A stretch of DNA of 64,000 bases from Actinokineospora terrae (GTDB lineage Bacteria; Actinomycetota; Actinomycetes; Mycobacteriales; Pseudonocardiaceae), in assembly GCF_900111175.1 (NCBI RefSeq), contig NZ_FOGI01000016.1, positions 1 through 64,000 of the forward strand, given 5' to 3'. A model generated the notes under the pieces. The model saw nothing but the letters and a program-made list of their open reading frames with translations. It did not search any database and was not told the origin of the DNA. Shown here in pieces: positions 10,401-17,658 of the stretch. Each line of letters opens with the position of its first letter. Within the stretch, counting starts at the first letter, position 1. A program made the translations under genes and the position numbers.

Positions 10401-13292
10401 GACACGACGCTGTCCGTCGGGTCCGATGTGGACATCCCGGGGCTGACCTTCACCGAGTTCGACGGCGCCGGTCGCGAGGTCGCCTCGATCTACAAGTCGG
10501 GCAGCACCGAGCGGTGGCGCACGACCACGGCCTACGAGGGCGACCGGGTGCACGTCACCCCGCCGCAGGGCGCCACGCCGACCACCACCGTCATGGACGC
10601 GCTCGGCCGCACCACCGAGTCCCGCCAGTACCGGGGGACGACGCCGACCGGGGCCTACGACGCGACCACCTACACCTACGGCAAGAACGGCCTGCTGGCC
10701 ACGACGCGCAACCCGGCGGGCACCGAGTGGCGGTGGTTCTACGACGCGCGCGGGAACGTGATCCGCAAGGAAGACCCGGACTCGGGCACGACGACCACCG
10801 TGTTCAACGCCGTCAACCAGGTCGAGTCGACGACTGACGGCCGCAACCAGACCCTCGCCTACAAGTACGACCTGCTCGGGCGCACGACCGAGGTCCGGCA
10901 GGGTTCGCTGACGGGCGCGCTGCGCCAGCAGTTCACCTACGACACCGCGGTCAACGGCAAGGGCATGCCCGCCGCCGCTACCCGGTTCGTCGACGGCAAC
11001 GCCTACACCACGCAGGTGGACTCCTACACCACGATGGGCCAGATCTCGAAGGCGTCCGTCGTCGTCCCCGCCAGTGAGGGGCCTTTGCAGGGCACCTACA
11101 CCAGTGACTACGGCTACACCTTCGACGGTCAGGTCGCCAGCGAGACGATGCCCGCGGTGACCGCGGCCAACGTCGCGCGCGAATCCGTGGTGAACAACTT
11201 CGACGCGCTCGGCAGGGCGAGCTTCTCCAACGCCGGTGTGGACGACATCGTCTCCTCGACGCTGTACACCAAGTACGGCGAGGAGCAGCGGGTCGAGATC
11301 GGGGACCCGGCGCTGCACAACCGGGCGTGGATCACCTCGATCTACGAGAGCGACACCCGCAGGCTGCGGCGCTCCATCGTCGACACCGAGACCGCGGGTC
11401 CGTCGCAGGCCGACGTCAACTACACCAGGGACGCCGCGGGCAACATCCTGTCGATCACCGACCAGCCGCAGGGTGGGACGGTCGACCGGCAGTGCTTCCG
11501 CTACGACCACCTCCAGCGGCTCACCGAGGCGTGGACGCCGAACGCCGACTGCGCGCAGAACCCCAGCGCGAGCGCGCTGACCGGACCGGCGCCGTACTGG
11601 AACTCCTACACCTACGACCTGTCCGGCAACCGCACCAAGGAGATCGGCCACACCGCGGCGGGCGACACGACGCGCACCTACAACTACACCGACCCGACCA
11701 AACCGCACCGGTTGGACACGGTGGCGGTGTCGACCCCGGCGGGCGCGACGTCCACCGACTCGTTCCGCTACGACGCCGTCGGCAACACCACCGGTCGTAC
11801 GGCCGGTGGGCGCGACCAGACCCTCGACTGGGACGTCGAGGGCAAGCTCGCCAAGGTCACCGAGGGCCCGAAGGTCAGCACCACCATCTACACCACCGGT
11901 GGCGTCCGGCTGCTCCGCAAGGACGCCGACTCGACCACCCTCTACCTGGGCGACCAGGAGGTCCGGCTGGCCGCGGGCTCGATGACCCCGACGGTCACCC
12001 GGTACTACCGCCACAACGGCACCGTCGTCGCGATGCGGCAGGGCGGCAAGCTCACCTGGCTGGCGGGCGACCACCAGGGCAGCGCCTCGATCGCGGTCGA
12101 CTCCTCGTCGATGACCGTGTCCAAGCGGTGGCAGTCGCCCTTCGGCGGCTCGCGCGGAACGGCCGTGCCCGCGCTGGCCGGGGAACGCGGTTTCGTCGGT
12201 GGGACCAACGACCCGAGCGGTCTCGTCCACATCGGCGCCCGCGAGTACGACTCGGCGAACGGCAGGTTCATCAGCGTCGACCCGCTGCTGGACCTGACCG
12301 ACCCCGTGTCGTGGACCGGCTACGCCTACGCGAGCAACTCGCCGGTCACCGCGTCGGACCCGAGCGGTCTCATCGCCGACTACGACAACCCCGGCCAGGA
12401 GATCCGCTACGGCGGCAAGCCGAACGTCACCGGTGTGGTCATGAGCGGCGGACCGAAGCTGACCTTCGTCAACTCCGTCAACCCGCTGGCGAACTCGGGA
12501 CACGGTCCCTACAAGCGCGGCCTCTACCACAACTTCAACACCAAGAGCTGGGAGTCGTACGACGTCCGCATCGACATCTACTCGGTCGAGGGAAACTGCA
12601 ACGCCATCCCGGGCGGGGTGGGGCCGGTGCTGGACTGCACCGGGCAGTACATCGGGATCCCGCGCTCGCAGCTGCACGAGATCTTCCCCTGCGGCTCGCC
12701 CGCCGTGCCGCGGTGCCCTGACTCGTTCAGCCAGGCACCGAAGGCGCCCGAACCGCTCACCGTGAAGGACGTCCTCGAGTTCTTCGTGGGCGACTACGTG
12801 GAGTGCGGGAAGAACTTCGGGTTCACCTCGGCGTGCGGCATGGCGCTGCTCAACACCGCCGTGCCCCCGCTCGGCAAGGCGGCGAAGATCGCCAAGGTCG
12901 CCGAGGAGGGCATCGAGGTCGGCGTCGACGCAGCCAGGGTGGCGAAGGGGACGAAGGCGGCGAAGGCAGCGGAAGAGGCGGCCGAGTCCACACCGATGCC
13001 CAGGAAGTTCAAGGGCCCCAACGGCGAAGACCTCCCCGGCGGTATGGGCCCCGGCGAGCTGTCCGATACCGGAAAGGGCCTGATCTACCACATCCCGCCC
13101 GGCACACCTGGTGTTGATCCCAAGGTCTTCTACGTTCGCGTAATGGAACCGGTGACCAAGGGGAAGTACCAGTACCCGAACGGTTACGTCAGCTACCTCA
13201 ACAAGATGAGGGACCCGATTCACCCCCTCACCGGCAATAGTATTCCCACGTCGCACCCGTACCGGCACATCCCGATCGAGGGAGGATCATGA
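7452..13292 (+). CDS. RHS/YD-repeat polymorphic toxin with a variable C-terminal tip
   Basis: 1946-aa secreted RHS protein. The GTG start at 7452 has GAGGGG 8-14 nt upstream and is followed by RR, a hydrophobic stretch and an ATAG cleavage-like site, so it is an export substrate. An N-terminal SpvB/TcdB-like region (SASWNVSTQTGDFAWSYP) leads into many YD repeats such as YDxxGRxT and YTYDLSGNRT. The RHS-associated core motif (ANGRFISVDP, then YAYASNSPVTASDPSG) ends near residue 1640. The remaining ~310 aa are the variable tip: a Cys-containing linker, an Ala/Lys-rich helix, and a final ~95-aa domain (FKGPNGEDLPGGMGPGELSD to PYRHIPIE) of a type I do not recognise. The tip is less GC-rich than the core. 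It overlaps the next gene by 4 nt, typical of a toxin-immunity pair. Confidence 0.9.
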   Translation: MGSARRTARLIARVAVVALGASLITAVAGPSPATAGSPGVGLPDIPSVAVTSGGMQARPVDPATQNALSGNQSTAGGSADGGGSSTATPLSASASWNVSTQTGDFAWSYPMPVPQVPGGLTPSLSLSYRSSAVDGLTSATNNQASWVGDGWNLGVGFIQRAYGPCSADTAGGTTPPKTGDMCWRSDNAVSATGGVLIKVDETTFRFQQDDGSRVQRLTGAGNGDNNGEYWKVTSLDGTQYFYGSRPTSSSTWTVPVYGDDAGEPCNSSSFAASSCTQAWRWNLDKVVDPRGNAIVYTYATETNSYGQNLQNPAVSYIRGGTLLKAEYGLRDDLPGQALGVVDFVTADRCVRGSTCTAAQPANWPDVPWTDKCDTATCAGKHAPTFWSTKMLTKVIARAWNGTALVDVDSWALDQQFPTTGDGERPALWLRSVQHTGHAAAATGAAAITLPPVVFEGRPMANRVDTVSGMGPLMRYRVTAVVAESGGVTEIAYAAPNCVPGTSMPTSPETNTLRCFPAKWAKKDFTERTDYFHKYVVDTVTATDRVLAGQVLANPRQVTRYEYLDGAAWHRDTSEFTKDADKTWDEYRGYARVRTHKGTADDASPITMTEQRFYRGMNGDKLPTGTRSATVTDSSGTTRVDEDWLQGIEYESQQHLGQTETVVSKAFSTPTWQGPTATRDNLKSYLVGVGSQEAWTALGAGWRKTRTEFGYDSYGQVTKVSSLGDTQVAGDETCSTTTYGYNTAKWLISYATRVETVSVSCGATPTFPADALSDSRFAYDGTDFGVVPTTGNVTQVQGLREHAAGAPTTYTASTEATYDRYGRPLTFKDPKGARSTIAYTPADGGPVTQVKSTGELGLSSTTTFHPVRGLITKTVGARSEITETDFDALGRTTQVWLPNRPRARNGASVKYAYTVRNDGPSAVTTSAIAPSGLYNVSTSILDGLYRERQHQVPTDGGRLLTDTRYDSQGRVYKRTQPYFNSSAVDTTLSVGSDVDIPGLTFTEFDGAGREVASIYKSGSTERWRTTTAYEGDRVHVTPPQGATPTTTVMDALGRTTESRQYRGTTPTGAYDATTYTYGKNGLLATTRNPAGTEWRWFYDARGNVIRKEDPDSGTTTTVFNAVNQVESTTDGRNQTLAYKYDLLGRTTEVRQGSLTGALRQQFTYDTAVNGKGMPAAATRFVDGNAYTTQVDSYTTMGQISKASVVVPASEGPLQGTYTSDYGYTFDGQVASETMPAVTAANVARESVVNNFDALGRASFSNAGVDDIVSSTLYTKYGEEQRVEIGDPALHNRAWITSIYESDTRRLRRSIVDTETAGPSQADVNYTRDAAGNILSITDQPQGGTVDRQCFRYDHLQRLTEAWTPNADCAQNPSASALTGPAPYWNSYTYDLSGNRTKEIGHTAAGDTTRTYNYTDPTKPHRLDTVAVSTPAGATSTDSFRYDAVGNTTGRTAGGRDQTLDWDVEGKLAKVTEGPKVSTTIYTTGGVRLLRKDADSTTLYLGDQEVRLAAGSMTPTVTRYYRHNGTVVAMRQGGKLTWLAGDHQGSASIAVDSSSMTVSKRWQSPFGGSRGTAVPALAGERGFVGGTNDPSGLVHIGAREYDSANGRFISVDPLLDLTDPVSWTGYAYASNSPVTASDPSGLIADYDNPGQEIRYGGKPNVTGVVMSGGPKLTFVNSVNPLANSGHGPYKRGLYHNFNTKSWESYDVRIDIYSVEGNCNAIPGGVGPVLDCTGQYIGIPRSQLHEIFPCGSPAVPRCPDSFSQAPKAPEPLTVKDVLEFFVGDYVECGKNFGFTSACGMALLNTAVPPLGKAAKIAKVAEEGIEVGVDAARVAKGTKAAKAAEEAAESTPMPRKFKGPNGEDLPGGMGPGELSDTGKGLIYHIPPGTPGVDPKVFYVRVMEPVTKGKYQYPNGYVSYLNKMRDPIHPLTGNSIPTSHPYRHIPIEGGS

Positions 13293-13798
13293 GGATCCGC
13301 GACCTGCTCGTGGGAGCCCAGGCGCGAGCCGTGGGCGGCGTCGAGGACACCTACCTGCTTGAGCAAGACTCGCTGCAGGAGGTCGAGCTGGTAGACGCCT
13401 GGCTCGACCTGCCCTGGTCGACCCTCGCCCTGCTCGTGGACCTCCGTGGCGCCCTCCAGCTCGACGAGGGCAGTGCCGGACTGATCCTGCTGTCCGGCGT
13501 TCGCAACCTGAATTGGCAATTCCCCGGGGATCGGTGGAACCCGATGCCGCGGCTCATCGTCTCCTCGGCCTTCGAGATCGGGGAGAGGGTCACCGCGAGC
13601 CTCGGGATGATCTCGGGCGGTGGCGACATCGAGCTCCAGGCCCAGCGGTGCTCGTTCTGGACCGGCGACATCCCCGGCCTGCCCGAGGTGCGCCCGCCGT
13701 ACGGGGAGGCGTCCCGGCAGGAGATCGACCGAGATACCCCGGCGTGGGACTCCGAGTTCGTCCCGCTGCGGTGGGCCGAGGTGGTCGGCAAGTCCTGA
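13289..13798 (+). CDS. putative immunity protein for the RHS tip
   Basis: 169-aa soluble protein of unrecognised family. It overlaps the RHS stop codon by 4 nt (ATGA) and has a strong GGGAGGA ribosome site, so the two genes are translationally coupled. There is no signal peptide or membrane helix, as expected for a cytoplasmic antitoxin. The sequence is rich in Trp, Leu and acidic residues (LEQDSLQEVELVDAWLDLPW), with a beta-rich middle and an acidic C-terminus. The function is inferred from position alone: single small genes directly behind an RHS tip are usually cognate immunity genes. An alternative is an unrelated small hypothetical protein. Confidence 0.6.
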   Translation: MRIRDLLVGAQARAVGGVEDTYLLEQDSLQEVELVDAWLDLPWSTLALLVDLRGALQLDEGSAGLILLSGVRNLNWQFPGDRWNPMPRLIVSSAFEIGERVTASLGMISGGGDIELQAQRCSFWTGDIPGLPEVRPPYGEASRQEIDRDTPAWDSEFVPLRWAEVVGKS

Positions 13799-13803
13799 CC
13801 CAC

Positions 13804-13845
13804 GTGGGGATCGGCCCGCTGCGATCGCGGCGGGCCGATCCCCAC
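13804..13845. terminator. bidirectional hairpin between convergent genes
   Basis: A perfect 16-bp stem (13804-13819 with 13830-13845) has a 10-nt loop that itself contains the palindrome GCGATCGC. It lies between the immunity gene (+) and the zincin gene (-). It has no U-tract, as is common for actinobacterial terminators, and could serve both strands. Confidence 0.75.
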
Positions 13846-13869
13846 GGTGGGTTCACGGTCTGGTCGCGA

Positions 13870-14208
13870 TCAGCCCCAGCCCAGGTCGTGGAGGCGGGCG
13901 TCGTCTATGCCGAAGTGGTGGGCTATTTCGTGGACCACCGTGATGGCGACTTCCTCCACCACGTCCTCGTCCGTCTGGCAGATGTCGAGAATGGCCGAGC
14001 GGTAGATGAAAATGCGGTCCGGTAATTCGCCGCCGTATTGTGAGGTGCGTTCGGTCAGGGCTACACCGTGGTAGAGCCCCAGCAAGGTCGGGTCGCCGGG
14101 GTCGCGGTCTTCGACCAGGACCACCACGTTGTCCATGGCCCGGGCCAGCTCGCGCGGGATCTCGTCGAGCGCCTCGGCCACCAGCTCCTCGAAGCGCTCC
14201 CGGGACAT
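13870..14208 (-). CDS. metallopeptidase family protein (minimal zincin)
   Basis: 112-aa minimal zincin of the PF06262-type metallopeptidase family. It carries the zinc-binding motif HEIAHHFGIDD (residues 93-103, HExxHxxGxxD) near its C-terminus. The N-terminal half is helical (RFEELVAEALDEIP) and matches family members of ~110-140 aa, so it appears complete. The substrate is unknown. The ATG at 14206 is preferred; an in-frame GTG at 14214 would add two residues. It lies 8 nt downstream of the septum-formation-family gene in the same direction. M. tuberculosis has a similar pair beside serS (Rv3835-Rv3836), and serS is nearby here too, so the linkage is conserved. Confidence 0.85.
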   Translation of the reverse strand: MSRERFEELVAEALDEIPRELARAMDNVVVLVEDRDPGDPTLLGLYHGVALTERTSQYGGELPDRIFIYRSAILDICQTDEDVVEEVAITVVHEIAHHFGIDDARLHDLGWG

Positions 14209-14216
14209 CTCCACCG

Positions 14217-15164
14217 TCAGCCGCCGGGTGTCGAGGTGGGTGCGGGTGCGGTGCCGGGAGTCCCGCGGACGCTGTTGGTCACCGGGGCCAGGCCGGAGCC
14301 GTCGGGGAGCTTGGCGCCCACCTTGCAGTCGACCTTGCGCGAGCCCGCGTCCCAGCTCTCCTGCTGGAGGGTGTCCGGGTACGGGGTCAGGCCCTTCGCG
14401 GCGAGGTCCGCGCCGCCCGTGTACTCGGCGGTGATGGTGGCGCAGAGTTCGATCGCCCGTTCGCGCTGGACGGTTTCCTGGGGGAACTCGCCCTGGAAGA
14501 CCGCGCCCAGGTTCACGTTGCCGACGATCTCGTACGCGTGGGCCTTGTCGCACGCGATCGGGTCGCCGATCTTCTGGCCCTCCAGGGCCAGGCAGGTGCC
14601 CGGGTCGTGCACATTGGACTGGTCCTGGCGCGCGGCGGAACCGGTGACCGGCATCAGGCTGCCCGAAGGTGCCGTGCGCTGCAGGCCGCAGCGGACCTTG
14701 CGGTCGCCGTCGAGCCACTTCGCGTCGACGGGCTTGAGCGCGTTGATCCGGTACCGGCCGTACGGGTCGAGCTTGCCGCCCAGGTACGACGTGGCGCTGG
14801 GGGTGCACTTCTGCTCGGCGATGTCCTGCCAGCGGGTCTGGTCCGGCGGGGGCGCGTCGGCTGGGTACTCCGCCGAGATGTCGACGTTGCTGGTCACCTC
14901 GAACAGGTGCGGCTTGGCGCAGTCGACGCGGGCCATGTCGGTGCCGTCCGGGGGTGTCCAGGTGAGACAGCTGCCCGCGGGGGAGTCGAACGCGAGGTCC
15001 GCCTCCTCGGCCGCGGTCAGGTCCGCGCCGCCCGCGCCGACCGGCCAGGAGAAGACCATGCTCGTGGTCAGGAGCAGCAGCGAACCGGCGAACGCCCCGC
15101 CCATCATGACCCGGGTTTTCGCCGTGTTGTCGTTCGACCGAAACCAACCGCCGCTGCCAGACAT
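14217..15164 (-). CDS. septum formation family membrane-anchored protein (Rv3835-like)
   Basis: 315-aa protein with a short cytoplasmic N-terminus (SGSGGWFRSND), one transmembrane helix at ~18-42 and an extracytoplasmic remainder. The outer part contains two related halves, each with a CLTW/CLAL motif, a D-C-x-K-P/A-H-x-[FY]-E motif and spaced cysteines likely to form disulfides. This is the pattern of the actinobacterial septum formation (PF13845) family. The tail is Pro/Thr-rich. It is the upstream partner of the zincin gene, as in the mycobacterial serS neighbourhood. A role in division or wall assembly is suggested by the family name only; the biochemical function is not known. Confidence 0.75.
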   Translation of the reverse strand: MSGSGGWFRSNDNTAKTRVMMGGAFAGSLLLLTTSMVFSWPVGAGGADLTAAEEADLAFDSPAGSCLTWTPPDGTDMARVDCAKPHLFEVTSNVDISAEYPADAPPPDQTRWQDIAEQKCTPSATSYLGGKLDPYGRYRINALKPVDAKWLDGDRKVRCGLQRTAPSGSLMPVTGSAARQDQSNVHDPGTCLALEGQKIGDPIACDKAHAYEIVGNVNLGAVFQGEFPQETVQRERAIELCATITAEYTGGADLAAKGLTPYPDTLQQESWDAGSRKVDCKVGAKLPDGSGLAPVTNSVRGTPGTAPAPTSTPGG

Positions 15165-15295
15165 CTACTCCATGATGCCGTGTCCCGGCGGGGGACGCGG
15201 CCACGGGAGCACAACAGCGGGGGAGAGGTTGCGATCGTGACAAACATCCGACAGCCGCGCCGCTGGTCAGCTAGGGTTCGCGCCGGGAGTGGTTC
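15165..15295. promoter_or_regulatory. divergent promoter region
   Basis: This 131-bp gap lies between the divergent septum-family gene and the DUF1190-like operon. A TAGGGT box (-10 like) occurs about 20 bp before the plus-strand ATG, and GGGAG is a plausible ribosome site there. No clear -35 or operator is seen. Confidence 0.4.
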
Positions 15296-15940
15296 ATGAC
15301 TGACAACGACAAGCCCTCGGGCGCCGAGCAGCCCACCGACGGGCCTGCCAGCGGCAAGACCAGCGACAACAGCACCGACGTCCCCGCTTACGTCCCGGAG
15401 CCACTGCCCGAGGACGAGCCCAAGCGCGGCTCGGTCAGCTACCAGGACGAGACCACCAGGGCCAAGAAACCCTCGGTGGCCGAGCAACGCGCCCGTCGAG
15501 ACGCGCAGCGCCGCCAGCGCGAGGCGGAGCAGGCGGCGTACGAGGAGGCCGAGCGCAAGCGCAAGAAGCGCAAGCGCATCCTCATCGGCTCCGGGGTCAC
15601 CGTCGGCGTGGTGGCGCTGGTCGCCGTGGTCTACGCCGCGTCCACACCGGACGAGGTGACCGCGCAGTGCACCACCAGCGACGGCGTCATCGTCGACGAC
15701 GACTACTGCGACTCGACGTACGCGACCAGCCACGGTGGGTACTCCAGCGGCGGCTTCATCTACATCGGCGGCTCCTCCTACCGCTACAACTACGGTGGCT
15801 CCGGCTCGGTCGGCCAGAAGGTCACCGGTGGTAGCTACGTGTCGCCGGGCAGTGACACCACGGTCAAGACCAACTCCGGTAAGACCGTGCAGCGCGGTGG
15901 TCTCGGCGTCAGCAGCGGCGGAAAGAGCGGGGGCAGCTGA
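15296..15940 (+). CDS. membrane-anchored Gly/Ser/Tyr-rich protein, DUF1190 (YgiB/YjfM)-like
   Basis: 214 aa. The first ~75 residues are acidic and hydrophilic, followed by a strongly basic Arg/Lys/Glu helix (RRDAQRRQREAEQAAYEEAE), one transmembrane helix at ~98-118, and an extracytoplasmic part. That part has three cysteines and then a low-complexity Gly/Ser/Tyr tail (GGSSYRYNYGGSG and RGGLGVSSGGKSGG). The RGGxG-type tail and its place directly before a GspS-like ATP-grasp gene and a DUF350 gene match the YjfM/YgiB (DUF1190) component of the enterobacterial yjfLMC set. It may be the substrate or anchor of the ATP-grasp ligase. The family assignment is context-driven and tentative. Confidence 0.5.
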   Translation: MTDNDKPSGAEQPTDGPASGKTSDNSTDVPAYVPEPLPEDEPKRGSVSYQDETTRAKKPSVAEQRARRDAQRRQREAEQAAYEEAERKRKKRKRILIGSGVTVGVVALVAVVYAASTPDEVTAQCTTSDGVIVDDDYCDSTYATSHGGYSSGGFIYIGGSSYRYNYGGSGSVGQKVTGGSYVSPGSDTTVKTNSGKTVQRGGLGVSSGGKSGGS

Positions 15941-15941
15941 C

Positions 15942-17105
15942 TTGCGCCGAGAGCGTCACCCGGCCCGCGGCGACTGGCGGGCCAGGATCGAGTCGCAGGG
16001 ACTGGTGTTCGGCACCCCCGCGCGCTACGGCGGGGGCGGCCTGCGCCCGTACTGGGACGAGTCCGTGCACTACGCCTTCGAGATGGACGAGATCCTCTCC
16101 GTCGAGGCGGACGTCGAACTCCTGCACTCCATGTGCCTGGAAGCCGTCGACAACATCGTGCTGACCGAGCGCTACCGCGACTTCGGCATCCCCGAGTGGG
16201 TGTGGCCGCACATCGCCGAGTCGTGGAAGCGCCGCGACCCGCACGTGTACGGCCGCTTCGACCTGCGCTACGACGGCTCCGGCCCGGCGCGGCTGCTGGA
16301 GTACAACGCCGACACCCCGACCTCCCTGCTCGAGGCCGCCGTCGTGCAGTGGTACTGGAAGACCGACGTGTTCCCCGAGGACGACCAGTGGAACTCCATC
16401 CACGAGAAGCTGGTCGAGCGGTGGACCGAGGTCAAGGACCTGCTGCCCTCGCAGGAGGTCCACTTCACCTGGTCCGGGGCCGACCCCAGCGGTGAGGACC
16501 ACCTGACCACCGCGTACCTGCAGGAGACCGCGGCCGAGGCGGGACTGGACACCGTCGGGCTGGCCATCGAGGACATCGGCTGGGACGCCGACCTCGGCCG
16601 GTTCGTCGACCTCGCCGAGTCGACCATGGCCACGGTCTGCAAGCTCTACCCCTGGGAGTGGGTCACCAGCGAGGACTTCGGCAAGCGCGTCGTGGAGTCA
16701 CTGCCGCGGACCCTGTGGGTCGAGCCGCTGTGGAAGATGCTGCTGTCGAACAAGGCGATCCTCGCGGTGCTGTGGGAGATGTACCCCGGCCACCCGAACC
16801 TGCTGCCCGCGTTCCTCGACGAGCCCGGCCTGCTCACCGAGTACGTGCGCAAACCGAAGCTCGGCCGCGAGGGCGCCAACGTGCAGATCGTCGCCACCGG
16901 CTACGAGACCCAGACCGGCGGCGTGTACGGGGCCGAGGGTTTCGTCTACCAGGCCTTCGACCCGCTGCCCGAGTTCGACGGGTACCGCCCCGCGCTCGGC
17001 GCCTGGATCGTCGGCGACGGCGCCGCAGGCCTGGGCATCCGGGAGACCGCTGGCCTGGTCACCGACGACGGCGCCGCTTTCGTCCCACACCGCATCCCCC
17101 AGTAA
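15942..17105 (+). CDS. glutathionylspermidine synthase-like ATP-grasp protein (YgiC/YjfC type)
   Basis: 387-aa protein of the glutathionylspermidine synthase C-terminal (ATP-grasp amide ligase) family. Key features are the R-F-D-L-R-Y-D strand and LEYNADTPTSLLEA around residues 107-127, typical of YgiC/YjfC, with the nucleotide-binding residues KPKLGREGAN near 305-315. The amidase half of true E. coli Gss is absent, so this is a stand-alone ligase. I chose TTG at 15942, one base after the preceding stop, with GGGGGC upstream; the sequence aligns from there (W-R-x-R-I-E-S-Q-G). The true substrate is unknown. Homologous systems have been proposed to attach polyamine-like or peptide tags to a partner protein, and the Gly-rich upstream product is the obvious candidate here. 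Confidence 0.8.
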   Translation: MRRERHPARGDWRARIESQGLVFGTPARYGGGGLRPYWDESVHYAFEMDEILSVEADVELLHSMCLEAVDNIVLTERYRDFGIPEWVWPHIAESWKRRDPHVYGRFDLRYDGSGPARLLEYNADTPTSLLEAAVVQWYWKTDVFPEDDQWNSIHEKLVERWTEVKDLLPSQEVHFTWSGADPSGEDHLTTAYLQETAAEAGLDTVGLAIEDIGWDADLGRFVDLAESTMATVCKLYPWEWVTSEDFGKRVVESLPRTLWVEPLWKMLLSNKAILAVLWEMYPGHPNLLPAFLDEPGLLTEYVRKPKLGREGANVQIVATGYETQTGGVYGAEGFVYQAFDPLPEFDGYRPALGAWIVGDGAAGLGIRETAGLVTDDGAAFVPHRIPQ

Positions 17106-17122
17106 GACCCATGGAGAACCTC

Positions 17123-17593
17123 GTGACCACTCAACTCGCCGCGGTGTCGAACATCGCCCTGCCCGCGGGCTTCGGCGCCGACCTCGGCAAGGGCATCGGC
17201 GCGATCGCCCTGTACGCGATCATCGGCCTGGTCCTGATGCTGATCGGCTTCTACGCCATCGACTGGACCACGCCGGGCAAGCTGTCCGACCTGGTCCGCA
17301 CCGGCAAGCCGAACGCGGTGATCGTGACCGCCTCCGGGATGCTCAGCATGGCGCTGATCATCGTGGTGGCGATCTTCTTCTCCGCCAGCGACCTGACCGC
17401 GGGCCTGATCACCTCGGTGGTCTACGGCCTGATCGGCATCGTCGTGCAGGTGCTCGCCGTGCGCACCCTCGAATGGGTGACCAAGCTGGACGTCGGCTCC
17501 ACCATCCAGGACGACAAGTTCGCCCCGGCCAGCGTGGTCGTCGCCGCGGTGCACATCGCGCTCGGCCTGATCGTCGCGGTCGCCATCTCCTAG
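17123..17593 (+). CDS. DUF350 (YjfL-like) membrane protein
   Basis: About 156-aa integral membrane protein with four predicted helices, arranged as two similar halves (AIALYAIIGLVLMLIGFYAID and a later VVYGLIGIVVQVLAVRTLEW). This is typical of DUF350/YjfL. The GTG at 17123 has GGAG six bases upstream and is preferred; the ATG at 17111 would add four residues and lacks a ribosome site. It is the third member of the DUF1190-like/GspS-like/DUF350 cassette. The biochemical role is unknown. The same trio in distant bacteria implies joint action at the membrane. Confidence 0.8.
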   Translation: MTTQLAAVSNIALPAGFGADLGKGIGAIALYAIIGLVLMLIGFYAIDWTTPGKLSDLVRTGKPNAVIVTASGMLSMALIIVVAIFFSASDLTAGLITSVVYGLIGIVVQVLAVRTLEWVTKLDVGSTIQDDKFAPASVVVAAVHIALGLIVAVAIS

Positions 17594-17644
17594 GGCTCCG
17601 CGCACCGGCCGGGATACCGCAGGCGGGACCCGGCCGGCGCGGAC

Positions 17645-17650
17645 TACCCT
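17645..17650 (+). promoter_or_regulatory. -10 box for leaderless serS
   Basis: TACCCT lies 8 nt before the serS GTG start, and there is no Shine-Dalgarno sequence. The spacing fits transcription starting at the initiation codon. Confidence 0.45.
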
Positions 17651-17658
17651 CGGCACCT

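Noticed and set aside
9351..13268. Long minus-strand frame opposite the RHS gene
   Set aside because: Same composition effect: no start signal, no domains, and the plus frame has unmistakable YD repeats.
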